64,000 nt of DNA from an uncultured Dysosmobacter sp. Lineage in GTDB: Bacteria; Bacillota; Clostridia; Oscillospirales; Oscillospiraceae. The stretch lies in contig NZ_CANRKH010000015.1 of NCBI RefSeq assembly GCF_947631165.1, forward strand, positions 1 to 64,000. The letters run 5' to 3'. A model generated the notes under the pieces. The model did not search any database. It was not told where the DNA came from and was given only the letters and a program-made list of their open reading frames with translations. The position numbers were made by a program, and so were the translations under genes. Numbering within the stretch: position 1 is the stretch's first letter; each line of letters begins with the position of its first letter. Of the stretch, positions 1 to 9,261 are shown in pieces.

Positions 1-2
1 TC

Positions 3-77
3 TACCTGGGCTTCGACCCCAAGAAGATCAACATTTTCGACACCAACAGCGAAAACCTCATCAAGTACTGCATCTGA
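3..77 (+). CDS. C-terminal fragment of ABC sugar transporter ATP-binding protein (MsmX/UgpC-like)
   Basis: Open frame from window start ending ...YLGFDPKKINIFDTNSENLIKYCI*; tail typical of MsmK/UgpC ATPases. Confidence 0.6.
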   Translation, partial: YLGFDPKKINIFDTNSENLIKYCI

Positions 78-104
78 TAAAATTAAGATGGGAGAATATC
101 TGCT

Positions 105-881
105 ATGTTAACAACAGTTTTATTCGACATGGGTGGAACGCTTGAAAATATCTGGCATAATGAGAAAACCCAGCAGCAGGCACTCCAGCGTGTGTGGGAT
201 ACACTGCGGTTTCACGGTTTGGAGCCGGGAGTAGATTTTGTGCAGTTCCAGAGACTGGTCATGGCAGGCATACGAGACTATAAAAAATGGTGCGATATTG
301 GATTCCGCGAGAAAAAGCCTGAGGAGATCTGGCCGGAGTATTATTTGAGGGCATTTGATTTTGACCGGGATAAGCTGTATGGGATCTGTGAAGAACTGGC
401 CAATATGTGGGAATGTACGTATTTCCATCGTGAGCTTCGCACCGGCGTAAAAGAGATGCTGGAACAGCTGAAGGAGCGGGACTATCACATTGGTGTTATT
501 TCCAACAATGCCTCCCTCTATAATGTATTCAATGTTCTGGATGATTACGGAATACGGACGTATATGGAGGATGTAGAGGTATCCAGTATTACAGGCTATC
601 GGAAGCCGCATCCTGAGATTTTCCGTATTTCCATGCGGCAAATGCAGGAAAAACCGGAAAACTGCGTCTATGTGGGCGATACGCTGTCCAGAGATGTGAT
701 CGGCTCCAAAAGTTTTGGATTTGCCAAAGCTGTATACATCAAGTCATTTCTCTCGCCCCAAAAGGATGAGGGCGTGTCCTCTGATATTCGTCCAGATATT
801 GTTATTGAGGACATGGCAGCGCTGGTACCATGGTTAGACACGATAAATCCTGAAAAAGCTCTGAGACCATGCCGAATGTAA
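105..881 (+). CDS. HAD family hydrolase
   Basis: FDMGGTLEN motif I near N-terminus; YVGDTLSRDVIGSK motif near C-terminus. Confidence 0.88.
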   Translation: MLTTVLFDMGGTLENIWHNEKTQQQALQRVWDTLRFHGLEPGVDFVQFQRLVMAGIRDYKKWCDIGFREKKPEEIWPEYYLRAFDFDRDKLYGICEELANMWECTYFHRELRTGVKEMLEQLKERDYHIGVISNNASLYNVFNVLDDYGIRTYMEDVEVSSITGYRKPHPEIFRISMRQMQEKPENCVYVGDTLSRDVIGSKSFGFAKAVYIKSFLSPQKDEGVSSDIRPDIVIEDMAALVPWLDTINPEKALRPCRM

Positions 882-898
882 AAGAGGGAGTGAATCGA

Positions 899-1789
899 AT
901 GAAAAGTTATGATACCTTTATCATAGGTGAGCTTTGCATCGACGAAGTCGTAGGTTTTGATGGGAGGAGTGAATGGTCTATAGGAGGCGCGGTCGTATAC
1001 GCCTCCTATTCCGCGTTGGCTGGTGGAAATCATACCGGTATTCTAATCAAGTCCAGCGCAAGGGATAAGATGATCCCATATGTCCTTCCTATCCATAACA
1101 ATGATATTTATTGGAGGGAGTCAGCCAGCGGGACGTCCTCCATTCGCAATGTTTTTTTGGATGAAAAACGTGAACGGCGCACTACAACGGCGCTTGCCCA
1201 AGGAGCGCAGATCACAGCGGCAGAGATCCCGGACGATGTGCAGGCAAAGGTTTTCCATCTCGCGGGTCTGATGAATGGCGATTATGAAAACGCTATCATT
1301 CCTCTGCTGGCCAAGCGCGGAAAAGTTGCCTTGGACATGCAATGCTATCTGCGGACACCAGATCCTTTGACCGGAGATATGGTGTATAGTGACTGGCCCT
1401 GCAAAAAGGAATTTTTCCCGTATATAACCTATTTAAAAACAGATGCCGCGGAGGCAGAGATCCTAACGGGTACAGCTGACCGCCGGGAAGCGGCTCGTTT
1501 GATGGTGGAGTGGGGCGTAAGAGAGGCACTTATAACCCATAATACAGAGGTGCTGGTGTATGACGGGAAAGATTATTATACCTGTCCGTTGAAACCCAGA
1601 GGGATGGATGGCCGGACGGGGCGGGGGGATACAACATTTTCCGCCTATATCACAGAACGGGAGCGTGCATCTATTCCTGAGGCGCTGGAGTATGCATCTG
1701 CGCTGGTCTCTCTGAAAATGGAGACACCAGGGCCTTTCAAGGGCAAGCGAAACGATGTGGAGAAATTTATTCGCGCGTATTACCGCTGA
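899..1789 (+). CDS. PfkB family carbohydrate kinase
   Basis: GRGDTTFSAYI (PfkB signature 2-like), GELCIDEVVGF N-terminus; start trimmed to ATG (or GTG 890) behind AGAGGGAG. Confidence 0.85.
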   Translation: MKSYDTFIIGELCIDEVVGFDGRSEWSIGGAVVYASYSALAGGNHTGILIKSSARDKMIPYVLPIHNNDIYWRESASGTSSIRNVFLDEKRERRTTTALAQGAQITAAEIPDDVQAKVFHLAGLMNGDYENAIIPLLAKRGKVALDMQCYLRTPDPLTGDMVYSDWPCKKEFFPYITYLKTDAAEAEILTGTADRREAARLMVEWGVREALITHNTEVLVYDGKDYYTCPLKPRGMDGRTGRGDTTFSAYITERERASIPEALEYASALVSLKMETPGPFKGKRNDVEKFIRAYYR

Positions 1790-1806
1790 GGGCAGGACGC
1801 TCGAAC

Positions 1807-2679
1807 ATGAATGGACTTCATATTCTGCGCGTGGGCAGAGCCGACTGCACGGTGATACTTTTGGATACCCTGCAGGGCCGAAGAAGTATTGTGATAGATG
1901 CCGGTGGCTGCACTTATCAGGGAAGAACGCCGCTGCTGTCATTTTTGAAGGCAAACAGAGTCGGCAAAATTGATTTGGCAGTTTTGACACACCTTCACCA
2001 AGATCACTTTGGCGGTTTCTTTCAACTGATCGGTCAGATTCCAATTGAAAAGATGGCAGTTCCTTGTGGCGATCTGGTTTTTGACAAACGGGTCTACCCT
2101 CTGTTTGGGGATCGGGAATACTATAGAGAATATCACCAGATATTCTCTTATTTAGCGGATTGCAAAACGAAGCTCCTTTTTCCTGACGACTATGCAGGAA
2201 GGACATTTCAATTTGGAGAGTTTGGGCTGCGGTGCCTGTTTACCAAGGCGTCCACGCAGATGGAATCCGTCCTCTGCGCAAAACTTCTTTGTCGGAGGGG
2301 GCTAAGCGATAGCGAGATCGCAGAGCTTTTGGAGAGGCATAAGCAAGCCTGCAACGCAGACAGCAGCATCTGGGGCCTATGGCACGGCGGAGAGGACGTC
2401 GCACTGTTGAGCGGCGACAGCACCGATGACAATATGCGGAGGATACTCGATCAAACCGGGACGCTTCGTCCTATCGTACAAAAGCTTTCACATCATGGCC
2501 TTGGCGACGGATATTTTTCCATGGAGACACAGGCGCGCCTTTCTCCGAAAATATTGGTGGTAAGCACAGATCCTTTACATTGTGATGAGACGGTGAAGAA
2601 ACGAATTTCCGCTCTGTCCAAGGCCGGGAATTCCAAGCTGTATTACACCTGTCAGGGAGATTTCTCGTATGTGTTTTAA
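1807..2679 (+). CDS. MBL-fold metallo-hydrolase (ComEC/Rec2 C-terminal-like)
   Basis: LTHLHQDHFGG (HxHxDH) and KLSHHGLGDGY motifs. Confidence 0.85.
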   Translation: MNGLHILRVGRADCTVILLDTLQGRRSIVIDAGGCTYQGRTPLLSFLKANRVGKIDLAVLTHLHQDHFGGFFQLIGQIPIEKMAVPCGDLVFDKRVYPLFGDREYYREYHQIFSYLADCKTKLLFPDDYAGRTFQFGEFGLRCLFTKASTQMESVLCAKLLCRRGLSDSEIAELLERHKQACNADSSIWGLWHGGEDVALLSGDSTDDNMRRILDQTGTLRPIVQKLSHHGLGDGYFSMETQARLSPKILVVSTDPLHCDETVKKRISALSKAGNSKLYYTCQGDFSYVF

Positions 2680-2712
2680 ACATGTATAAAAAATCATTTT
2701 GGAGCAGGACAG

Positions 2713-2753
2713 CAAAGGACAGGCGGGAAACATTTCGTTTCCCATCTGTCCTT
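2713..2753. terminator. Stem-loop after the HAD-PfkB-MBL genes
   Basis: AAAGGACAGgcGGGAAAC...GTTTCCCatCTGTCCTTT inverted repeat. Confidence 0.6.
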
Positions 2754-3003
2754 TGAACTTGTTCCATGTACAAAGATACCTTAGAATCCCGCCTTTCTGC
2801 ATGGAAATATGTTTTCGGATTTCCACAAGATCAGCAACATGCAAAGTCCGGTGAGTTTGCACGCTATATTGTGGTGGACAAGGCGCTTTTCAAATCATCC
2901 GCCCTCTCTGTTCCGCGGCTTTGAAAATGGGAAGCAATACCTCTCTTGCGCTTTCCCCCTTTTTTTGTTATACTGCCCACAATGAGAAAGGGGAGAGCTC
3001 CGT

Positions 3004-3738
3004 ATGGAACAAGTCGCTTTAGTTACCGGCGCATCCCGCGGGATCGGCCGTGCCATTGCCGCCGAGCTGGCGGCGGAGGGCTGGGCCGTCTGCGTCAACT
3101 ATCTGGAACAGCGTGCGGCGGCGGAAGATCTTGTGCACCGCCTGCGGACCGATGGCTGCGCGGCCATCGCCGTTCAGGCGGACGTGGCGGACCGGCAGGC
3201 GGTAAGATCCATGGTCCGCCTTGCCGAAGCGGAGCTAGGACCCGTGGAGCTGCTGGTGAACAACGCGGGCATCTCCCAGTACGGTCTGTTTCAGGACACC
3301 GGCGACGAACTGTGGGACCGTTTGCTGGCAGTGAACCTCACTGGCGCCCGAAACGCCGCCATGGCCGTTCTTCCTCACATGCTGGCGGAAAAACGGGGCT
3401 GCATCATCAACATTTCCTCCATTTGGGGCCTGCGGGGCGCTAGCTGCGAGGTGGCCTACGCCTGCTCCAAGGCGGGCATCGTGGGCCTGACCCGTTCCCT
3501 GGCGCTGGAGTTGGCGCCCTCCGGCATCCGGGTGAACTGCGTGGCCCCCGGCTGCATCGAAACGGACATGATGCGGACCCTGGGGGAAGAGACCCGGGCC
3601 ATGCTGGTGGAGGAGACTCCTCTGGGCCGTCTGGGGACCCCGGAGGACATTGCCCACGCGGTGGCCTTTCTGGCCTCGGACCGCGCCTCCTTCATCACCG
3701 GTCAGGTGCTGGGCGCCGAAGGCGGCTTCATCGTCTGA
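3004..3738 (+). CDS. SDR family NAD(P)-dependent oxidoreductase (FabG-like)
   Basis: TGASRGIGRAIA, NNAG, YACSKAG active-site motif. Confidence 0.93.
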   Translation: MEQVALVTGASRGIGRAIAAELAAEGWAVCVNYLEQRAAAEDLVHRLRTDGCAAIAVQADVADRQAVRSMVRLAEAELGPVELLVNNAGISQYGLFQDTGDELWDRLLAVNLTGARNAAMAVLPHMLAEKRGCIINISSIWGLRGASCEVAYACSKAGIVGLTRSLALELAPSGIRVNCVAPGCIETDMMRTLGEETRAMLVEETPLGRLGTPEDIAHAVAFLASDRASFITGQVLGAEGGFIV

Positions 3739-3837
3739 GGCGGCATGCGGTCCCCCGCGGATCTTTAGGGATTTTACCCAAAAACGCCGCCGCATCTTGA
3801 TGAGACAGCTAAATTTTTTGAAAAAGCCGGGAAATGC

Positions 3838-3866
3838 TTGACAAGCACGGAAAATTTTTGTATAAA
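3838..3866 (+). promoter_or_regulatory. sigmaA-type promoter TTGACA-N17-TATAAA of the lacI-type operon
   Basis: Consensus -35 at 3838-3843, -10 at 3861-3866, 17-bp spacer. Confidence 0.85.
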
Positions 3867-3876
3867 GTAATTAAAT

Positions 3877-3888
3877 GAGAACGTTCTC
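3877..3888. promoter_or_regulatory. LacI/GalR-family operator candidate O1 (GAGAACGTTCTC)
   Basis: Perfect 12-bp palindrome with central CG, just downstream of the -10. Confidence 0.75.
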
Positions 3889-3956
3889 TTTTCTGCTCGC
3901 TTGCTTGTGTTATTGTCAAATAGCCCGCTTTCGGGTCCTTTTTTTAACACAGCGTG

Positions 3957-3972
3957 ATGAGAACGTGCTCAT
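3957..3972. promoter_or_regulatory. LacI/GalR-family operator candidate O2 (ATGAGAACGTGCTCAT)
   Basis: Near-perfect palindrome sharing GAGAACGT with O1. Confidence 0.65.
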
Positions 3973-3986
3973 TTGGAGGAGATCAC

Positions 3987-4982
3987 ATGGCCGCAACGAT
4001 TTTAGACGTCGCAAAGCTCTGCGGATATTCCAAGACGACGGTATCCCGCGCGTTTGCCAGCCCGGAGCTGGTAACGGAAAAGACCCGGGAGAAGATCTAC
4101 CGGGCTGCCAAAGCCCTGAACTACACGCCGGACGCCATTGCCCGCGCCATGGTGCGGGGGAGAACCGACAACATCGGCTTCATTATTTATGAAAAGCAGT
4201 ATCCCGTCGTCCTAAATCCTTTTTACTCCCCGATTTTTGAAAGCGTGCTGCAAACGTGTAGCCAAAAGGGATACAGTCTGTTTATCTCCTCGGACCGGGA
4301 GCTGCGGCTGCCCAATGGGCAGGCCTGTGTGAAAAAACAGATGGACGGCGTCATTCTGGCGGGCCACTCTGATGAACAGATCGTTACGGATCTGCGCCGG
4401 CAGAACATGCCGGTGGTGCTGCTGAACAATGCGCTGGATATGGAGGACCTCCTCTGCGTTACCACGGACCAATACGGCGGCGCTGCGCTGGCGGTGGAGC
4501 ATCTGGTGGAGCGCGGACACCGGCGGATCGGGCTTTTGGCCGGCAACTTCTCTCCCCACGTCTACCTCTCCCGTTACAGCGGATACTGCGATGTGCTGCA
4601 AAAACACGGCCTGAAGATAGACGGCCGTCTGATCCGCTCCATTGAACCTACCGTAGAGCAGGCTATCGCGGGGGCGGCGGAGCTGCTGTCTATGGAGGAC
4701 CGGCCCACGGCGCTGTTCTGCACCAATGACACCATTGCTATCGGCGCTATGAAGGCCGCTATCCGGGCGGGCCTGCGGATCCCGGCCGACCTTGCTATCG
4801 TGGGATATGACGACAGTGAGAACAGCCGGATGATCGAGCCGGAGCTGACCACCGTGCGGGTCGACAAGACCGCCATGGGCGCTATCGCCGCGGAGCATCT
4901 CATTGCCCAGATCGAGGGCGAGCCACCTCGCAAAGAGGTGATCCAGACCGCCGTGGAGCTGGTGGTCCGGGAGACCACCTGA
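3987..4982 (+). CDS. LacI family transcriptional regulator
   Basis: N-terminal HTH ILDVAKLCGYSKTTVSRAF; periplasmic-binding-like domain; start trimmed to ATG after TTTGGAGGAG. Confidence 0.93.
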   Translation: MAATILDVAKLCGYSKTTVSRAFASPELVTEKTREKIYRAAKALNYTPDAIARAMVRGRTDNIGFIIYEKQYPVVLNPFYSPIFESVLQTCSQKGYSLFISSDRELRLPNGQACVKKQMDGVILAGHSDEQIVTDLRRQNMPVVLLNNALDMEDLLCVTTDQYGGAALAVEHLVERGHRRIGLLAGNFSPHVYLSRYSGYCDVLQKHGLKIDGRLIRSIEPTVEQAIAGAAELLSMEDRPTALFCTNDTIAIGAMKAAIRAGLRIPADLAIVGYDDSENSRMIEPELTTVRVDKTAMGAIAAEHLIAQIEGEPPRKEVIQTAVELVVRETT

Positions 4983-5067
4983 GGCAGGCGCATTTTACAG
5001 GCGTTTTACCAGCCTGCGATAGCGAGATTTACAGGAAACGACATAAACTGAGAAAGGAGAGGATGCC

Positions 5068-6072
5068 ATGCGGGTCACGTTTATCAACGTCGGCTATGGG
5101 GACGCCGTCTTATTTCAGGCGGAGAGCGGCTACACTGCTTTGCTGGACGGCGGAAGTGCTCTGCCGGCGGAATTTGCTGGAGACCCCTATCGCATTCCCG
5201 CCGCAGAGTACTTGAAGTCCCAGGGGATCAGCCATATCGACGACCTAATGATCTCCCACATCCACGAGGATCACGTCTGCGGCCTGGAGCCGATCCTGGA
5301 GCAGACCACCGTAGGCAGGCTTTTTGTGCCTTACCCGACGGAGCCGTTTCTGGGGGGGCAGGAGCTGCATCCAGGCCCCCAGGCGCCCCGCAGCGTACCG
5401 CTGTACACCAATGCTCTCAACGCCTATCGCCGCATCCTGCTGCGGGCCGTGGACCAGTCCGTCCCGGTGACGGTCCTTCATGCTGGAGATGCTCTGGAAC
5501 TGACTGAGGGGCTGACAGTGCGGGTCCTGGCTCCCAAGCCCGCTTCTATCCAGAGCTATATAGAGCTGGTGGAGAATGCCTACAAGACGGTTGGCGGCCC
5601 GGACCGGACCACTGCGCTGCTGGGCCAATTGGACGGCATGTCGAACCACACCAGCTTGCTGCTGCGGTTTGAGCTGGAACAGACGGTGCTGCTGGCGGCA
5701 GCGGACAGCTGTCCCCGCCAGTGGAATGAGGTCCCTGATTTTTTGCTCGAAAATGTGAACGTTCTCAAATTACCGCATCACGGGCAAATCGACTCGATCA
5801 GCGAACATTTTATGGCAAAAATGCCCCTTTCCCATGTGATCACCACCGCCTCTTCCGACCGGCGGTACAACAGCGCCAACCCGGCGGTGTATGAGCGGCT
5901 GAGCGCCATGGCCCCAGCGGGAAGGGCCCCCAGCTTTCTGTTTACGGACGAGCGGGAATATCCGCCCTACTTCTCCCAGCCTGAAGGTTTTCAGGCCATC
6001 ACTCTTGTAATGGATTCCGGCGGGATACGGACGGAATTTATTAAAATCAATAAAAAGGAGAATTCAAGATGA
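5068..6072 (+). CDS. MBL-fold metallo-hydrolase (ComEC/Rec2-like)
   Basis: ISHIHEDHVCGLE and KLPHHGQIDS motifs. Confidence 0.85.
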   Translation: MRVTFINVGYGDAVLFQAESGYTALLDGGSALPAEFAGDPYRIPAAEYLKSQGISHIDDLMISHIHEDHVCGLEPILEQTTVGRLFVPYPTEPFLGGQELHPGPQAPRSVPLYTNALNAYRRILLRAVDQSVPVTVLHAGDALELTEGLTVRVLAPKPASIQSYIELVENAYKTVGGPDRTTALLGQLDGMSNHTSLLLRFELEQTVLLAAADSCPRQWNEVPDFLLENVNVLKLPHHGQIDSISEHFMAKMPLSHVITTASSDRRYNSANPAVYERLSAMAPAGRAPSFLFTDEREYPPYFSQPEGFQAITLVMDSGGIRTEFIKINKKENSR

Positions 6073-7085
6073 AAAAGCTACTGTCTCTGCTCCTCGCACT
6101 CGTCATGGTCATGAGTCTGGCTGCCTGCGGTGCTAAGGAGACCCCCGCACCTGATAAGGAAGAGTCTAAGACTGAGGCCCCTGCGGAAAAGCCTGCTTCC
6201 AACTGGCCTGAGAAGGAGATCACCATTATCCAGCCCTGGAGCCTGGGCGGCGGCCCTGACGTGATAACCCGTCAGATCGCCTCTTACAGCGACAAGATCC
6301 TGGGCGTTCCCATGATCGTGGAGAACCACACCGGCGGCTCCGGCACCATCGGCATGCACGACTTCCTGGACGCCGAGGACGACGGATATACCCTGTTCTG
6401 CTGCAACGGCCCCCTGTTTTCTCTGACTCCCAGCTTCATCGATGTGGATTACACCATTGAAGACATCACTCCGCTGGTGGGCATCCGCATCACCGAGTTC
6501 GTCATCCTGACCAACGCCTCCAGCAACATCACCAACATCCAGGAGCTGGTGGATTACGCCAACGCCGGCCACACCATCAAGTACGCCACCACCGGCGGCC
6601 CCGGCAACGACAGCTACACCATGATCTCCGCCCTGTTCGCTATCCTGGACATCCCCTGCGAAGCTGTTCCCTATGACGGCGGCCAGGAGGCCATCAACGC
6701 CCTGGTGGGCGGCCATGTGGACGTAGCCATCGGTTCTCCCCCGACCTATCGTGACTATGTCATCAACGGCGAACTGAACTGCCTTGGCACCTTTATCCCC
6801 GAGGGCCTGGACGTGGAAGGCATCGGCCATATCGATTCCTTCAAGGACCAGGGCATCGACGTGGAGTTCACCGGTATGGACTACTTTGCCGTTCGTTCCA
6901 CTGTGGACGCTGAGAAGCAGGAGATCCTCCGTGACTTCGTGCTGCAGGTCTACGCCGACCCCGAGTTCCAGGAGTTCATGAAGGGCATGGGCATGGCAGC
7001 TTGGGACTCTGACGGCGAGCAGATCTTGGACATGGTCGCCTCCCAGACCGAAGCTATGACCAAGTACATCCCCCTGGTGCAGTGA
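6069..7085 (+). CDS. Tripartite tricarboxylate transporter substrate-binding protein (TctC family)
   Basis: Lipoprotein signal LAACGAKE; TctC fold motifs; followed by TctB and TctA. Confidence 0.93.
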   Translation: MKKLLSLLLALVMVMSLAACGAKETPAPDKEESKTEAPAEKPASNWPEKEITIIQPWSLGGGPDVITRQIASYSDKILGVPMIVENHTGGSGTIGMHDFLDAEDDGYTLFCCNGPLFSLTPSFIDVDYTIEDITPLVGIRITEFVILTNASSNITNIQELVDYANAGHTIKYATTGGPGNDSYTMISALFAILDIPCEAVPYDGGQEAINALVGGHVDVAIGSPPTYRDYVINGELNCLGTFIPEGLDVEGIGHIDSFKDQGIDVEFTGMDYFAVRSTVDAEKQEILRDFVLQVYADPEFQEFMKGMGMAAWDSDGEQILDMVASQTEAMTKYIPLVQ

Positions 7086-7154
7086 TCTATCGGCGCCCCG
7101 TGCCTGCCCTTGCGGCATGGGGCGCCTCCACTCTCAAACACGAGGTACGCCATT

Positions 7155-7619
7155 ATGAAGATAAAATATAATTCTGAGATCATATCCGGCGCTATCTTTT
7201 CCATCGTCGGCGCCATTCTGTGGGTCCTGATCCCCACGCAGATCAAGACCATGGAGAAATCAGCCATCAACGCCCAGACCCTTCCCAAAATCGCTATCGG
7301 TGGAATGTTTATCTTCGCCGTGGGCCTTTTGTTGGAGGGTATCTTCGCAAGAGAGAAAAAAGAACTGGTGGTCACGAAGGAGAGCTTCCGCTCCGTGGGC
7401 TTTAAGAAGGAAATGCGCTCCATCCTGTATGCACTGTTCCTGGTGGCATATTGCTTCATGGTCCAGCCCTTGGGCTTTGTGGTCTCCACGGTGATCCTGG
7501 TGCTGGCCATCATGCTCTATTACGGCGCCCGCAAATGGTACTACTACGCCATCCCCCTGGCGATGGTGGGCATCGTGTACTATGTGTTCCGGGTCATGCT
7601 CCACGTTTCGCTGCCCTGA
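7155..7619 (+). CDS. Tripartite tricarboxylate transporter TctB family protein
   Basis: Small multi-TM protein between tctC and tctA; start trimmed to MKIKYNSEI. Confidence 0.88.
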   Translation: MKIKYNSEIISGAIFSIVGAILWVLIPTQIKTMEKSAINAQTLPKIAIGGMFIFAVGLLLEGIFAREKKELVVTKESFRSVGFKKEMRSILYALFLVAYCFMVQPLGFVVSTVILVLAIMLYYGARKWYYYAIPLAMVGIVYYVFRVMLHVSLP

Positions 7620-7640
7620 CGATCAGAAAGGAGAACGCAT

Positions 7641-9146
7641 ATGGAACAATTTTTAGGCGGACTGCAGATCCTGGCGCAGTGGCAGAACTTTCTGATCATC
7701 CCTCTGGGCCTTGCCATCGGCATCGTGGTGGGGGCGATTCCCGGTCTGACCTCTGATCTGGGCATCATCCTCTGCATCCCCCTTACCTATGGCATGGACC
7801 CCACCATGGCCATCCTGATGCTGCTGGCCATCTACTGCGGCGGCACCTACGGCGGCTCTATCACCGCAATTCTTATCAACACCCCCGGCACCTCGGCCAA
7901 CGCGGCCACACTGTTTGACGGCTACCCCATGACAGTGAAGGGCAAAGCCTTTAAAGCTCTGCAAATGGCCCTGTTTGCCTCCACCATCGGCGGCCTTATC
8001 AGTGCTTTTGCACTGCTGTTCCTGGCACCCCTGATCGCCAAGATCACCCTGCTGTTCGGGCCTGCCGAATACTTTGCCCTGGCGGTCTTTGGCCTGTCGG
8101 TCATCGCCGGCGTTTCCAACAACAGCATTTTCAAGGGACTTATCGGCGCATGTATCGGCCTGTTCATGGCCACCATCGGCGTGGACTCCATCAGCGGCAC
8201 GGCCCGGTTCATCTTCGGCCAGCGGAAGCTGATGGCAGGCATCGACCTCATCATCGCCCTTATCGGCCTTTTCGCCATCTCCGAGATCCTGATGAAGTCC
8301 AAGTACGATCCCAAAACAGATCACAAGACCATCAGCGCCTCGGCCATCACCAAGGATAAGATCACCAAAGACGAATACCGCCGCTGCCGCAAGCCCATTG
8401 CACTGGGTTCCCTCATCGGTGTTATCATCGGCGCGACCCCCGGCACCGGCGGCGGTCTGGCGGCCTTCATCGCCTATAATCAGACCAAGCAGGCGTCCAA
8501 GCACCCCGAGACCTTTGGCCACGGCGAGATCGAGGGCGTGGCAGCCTCCGAATCCGCCAACAACGGCGCATGCGGAGCTACCATGATCCCCATGCTGACT
8601 CTGGGTGTTCCCGGCGACGGCGCCACCGCCATCCTGATGGGCGCCTTCATGCTCCACGGCATGGTCCCCGGCCCCACGTTGTTTGCGGAGCAAGGCAATG
8701 TGCTGTATGCCATCATGATCGGCCTGATCGTGGTCAATATTTTCATGTACATCATCGGCAACGTATTTACCAGGTTCTACGCTCACATCACCCGCATTCC
8801 CTATGAGATCCTGGCTCCTATCGTGCTGACCTTCTGCATCGCCGGTTCTTATTCCACCAACAACCGCGTGTATGACATCTATATCATCCTGATTTTCGGC
8901 ATCGTGTCCTACTTCCTGCGGCGCATGGACTTCCAGCTGGTCCCCATTCTGCTGGGCATCGTTCTTGGCCCCTTGGCCGAAAAGAATTTCCGCCGGGCCA
9001 TGGTCATTTCCGAGGGCAGCTTCAAGATCTTCTTCACCCGTCCCATCAGCTGTGCGTTCATCGTCATCGCGGTGGCCTCCGTGCTGATCTTCGCGTGGAA
9101 GAACTACAAGTCCAACAAGCTGGCAAAGGAAAATGCCGCCAAATAA
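7641..9146 (+). CDS. Tripartite tricarboxylate transporter permease (TctA family)
   Basis: GAIPGLTSDLGI, YGGSITAILINTPGT, TPGTGGGLAAFIAYNQTK; large membrane protein. Confidence 0.95.
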   Translation: MEQFLGGLQILAQWQNFLIIPLGLAIGIVVGAIPGLTSDLGIILCIPLTYGMDPTMAILMLLAIYCGGTYGGSITAILINTPGTSANAATLFDGYPMTVKGKAFKALQMALFASTIGGLISAFALLFLAPLIAKITLLFGPAEYFALAVFGLSVIAGVSNNSIFKGLIGACIGLFMATIGVDSISGTARFIFGQRKLMAGIDLIIALIGLFAISEILMKSKYDPKTDHKTISASAITKDKITKDEYRRCRKPIALGSLIGVIIGATPGTGGGLAAFIAYNQTKQASKHPETFGHGEIEGVAASESANNGACGATMIPMLTLGVPGDGATAILMGAFMLHGMVPGPTLFAEQGNVLYAIMIGLIVVNIFMYIIGNVFTRFYAHITRIPYEILAPIVLTFCIAGSYSTNNRVYDIYIILIFGIVSYFLRRMDFQLVPILLGIVLGPLAEKNFRRAMVISEGSFKIFFTRPISCAFIVIAVASVLIFAWKNYKSNKLAKENAAK

Positions 9147-9170
9147 TATCTACCGCCAAATCGACTGTCA

Positions 9171-9206
9171 AAAACCGCCCATGCCTCTCAGCATGGGCGG
9201 TTTTTT
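9171..9206 (+). terminator. Intrinsic terminator after tctA
   Basis: AAAACCGCCCATGC-ctctca-GCATGGGCGGTTTTTT. Confidence 0.9.
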
Positions 9207-9261
9207 GCGGCTGCCGCGCGGAGGGCGGACGGCAGGGAGCCGCTTCCGCTGGGCATGCCAA

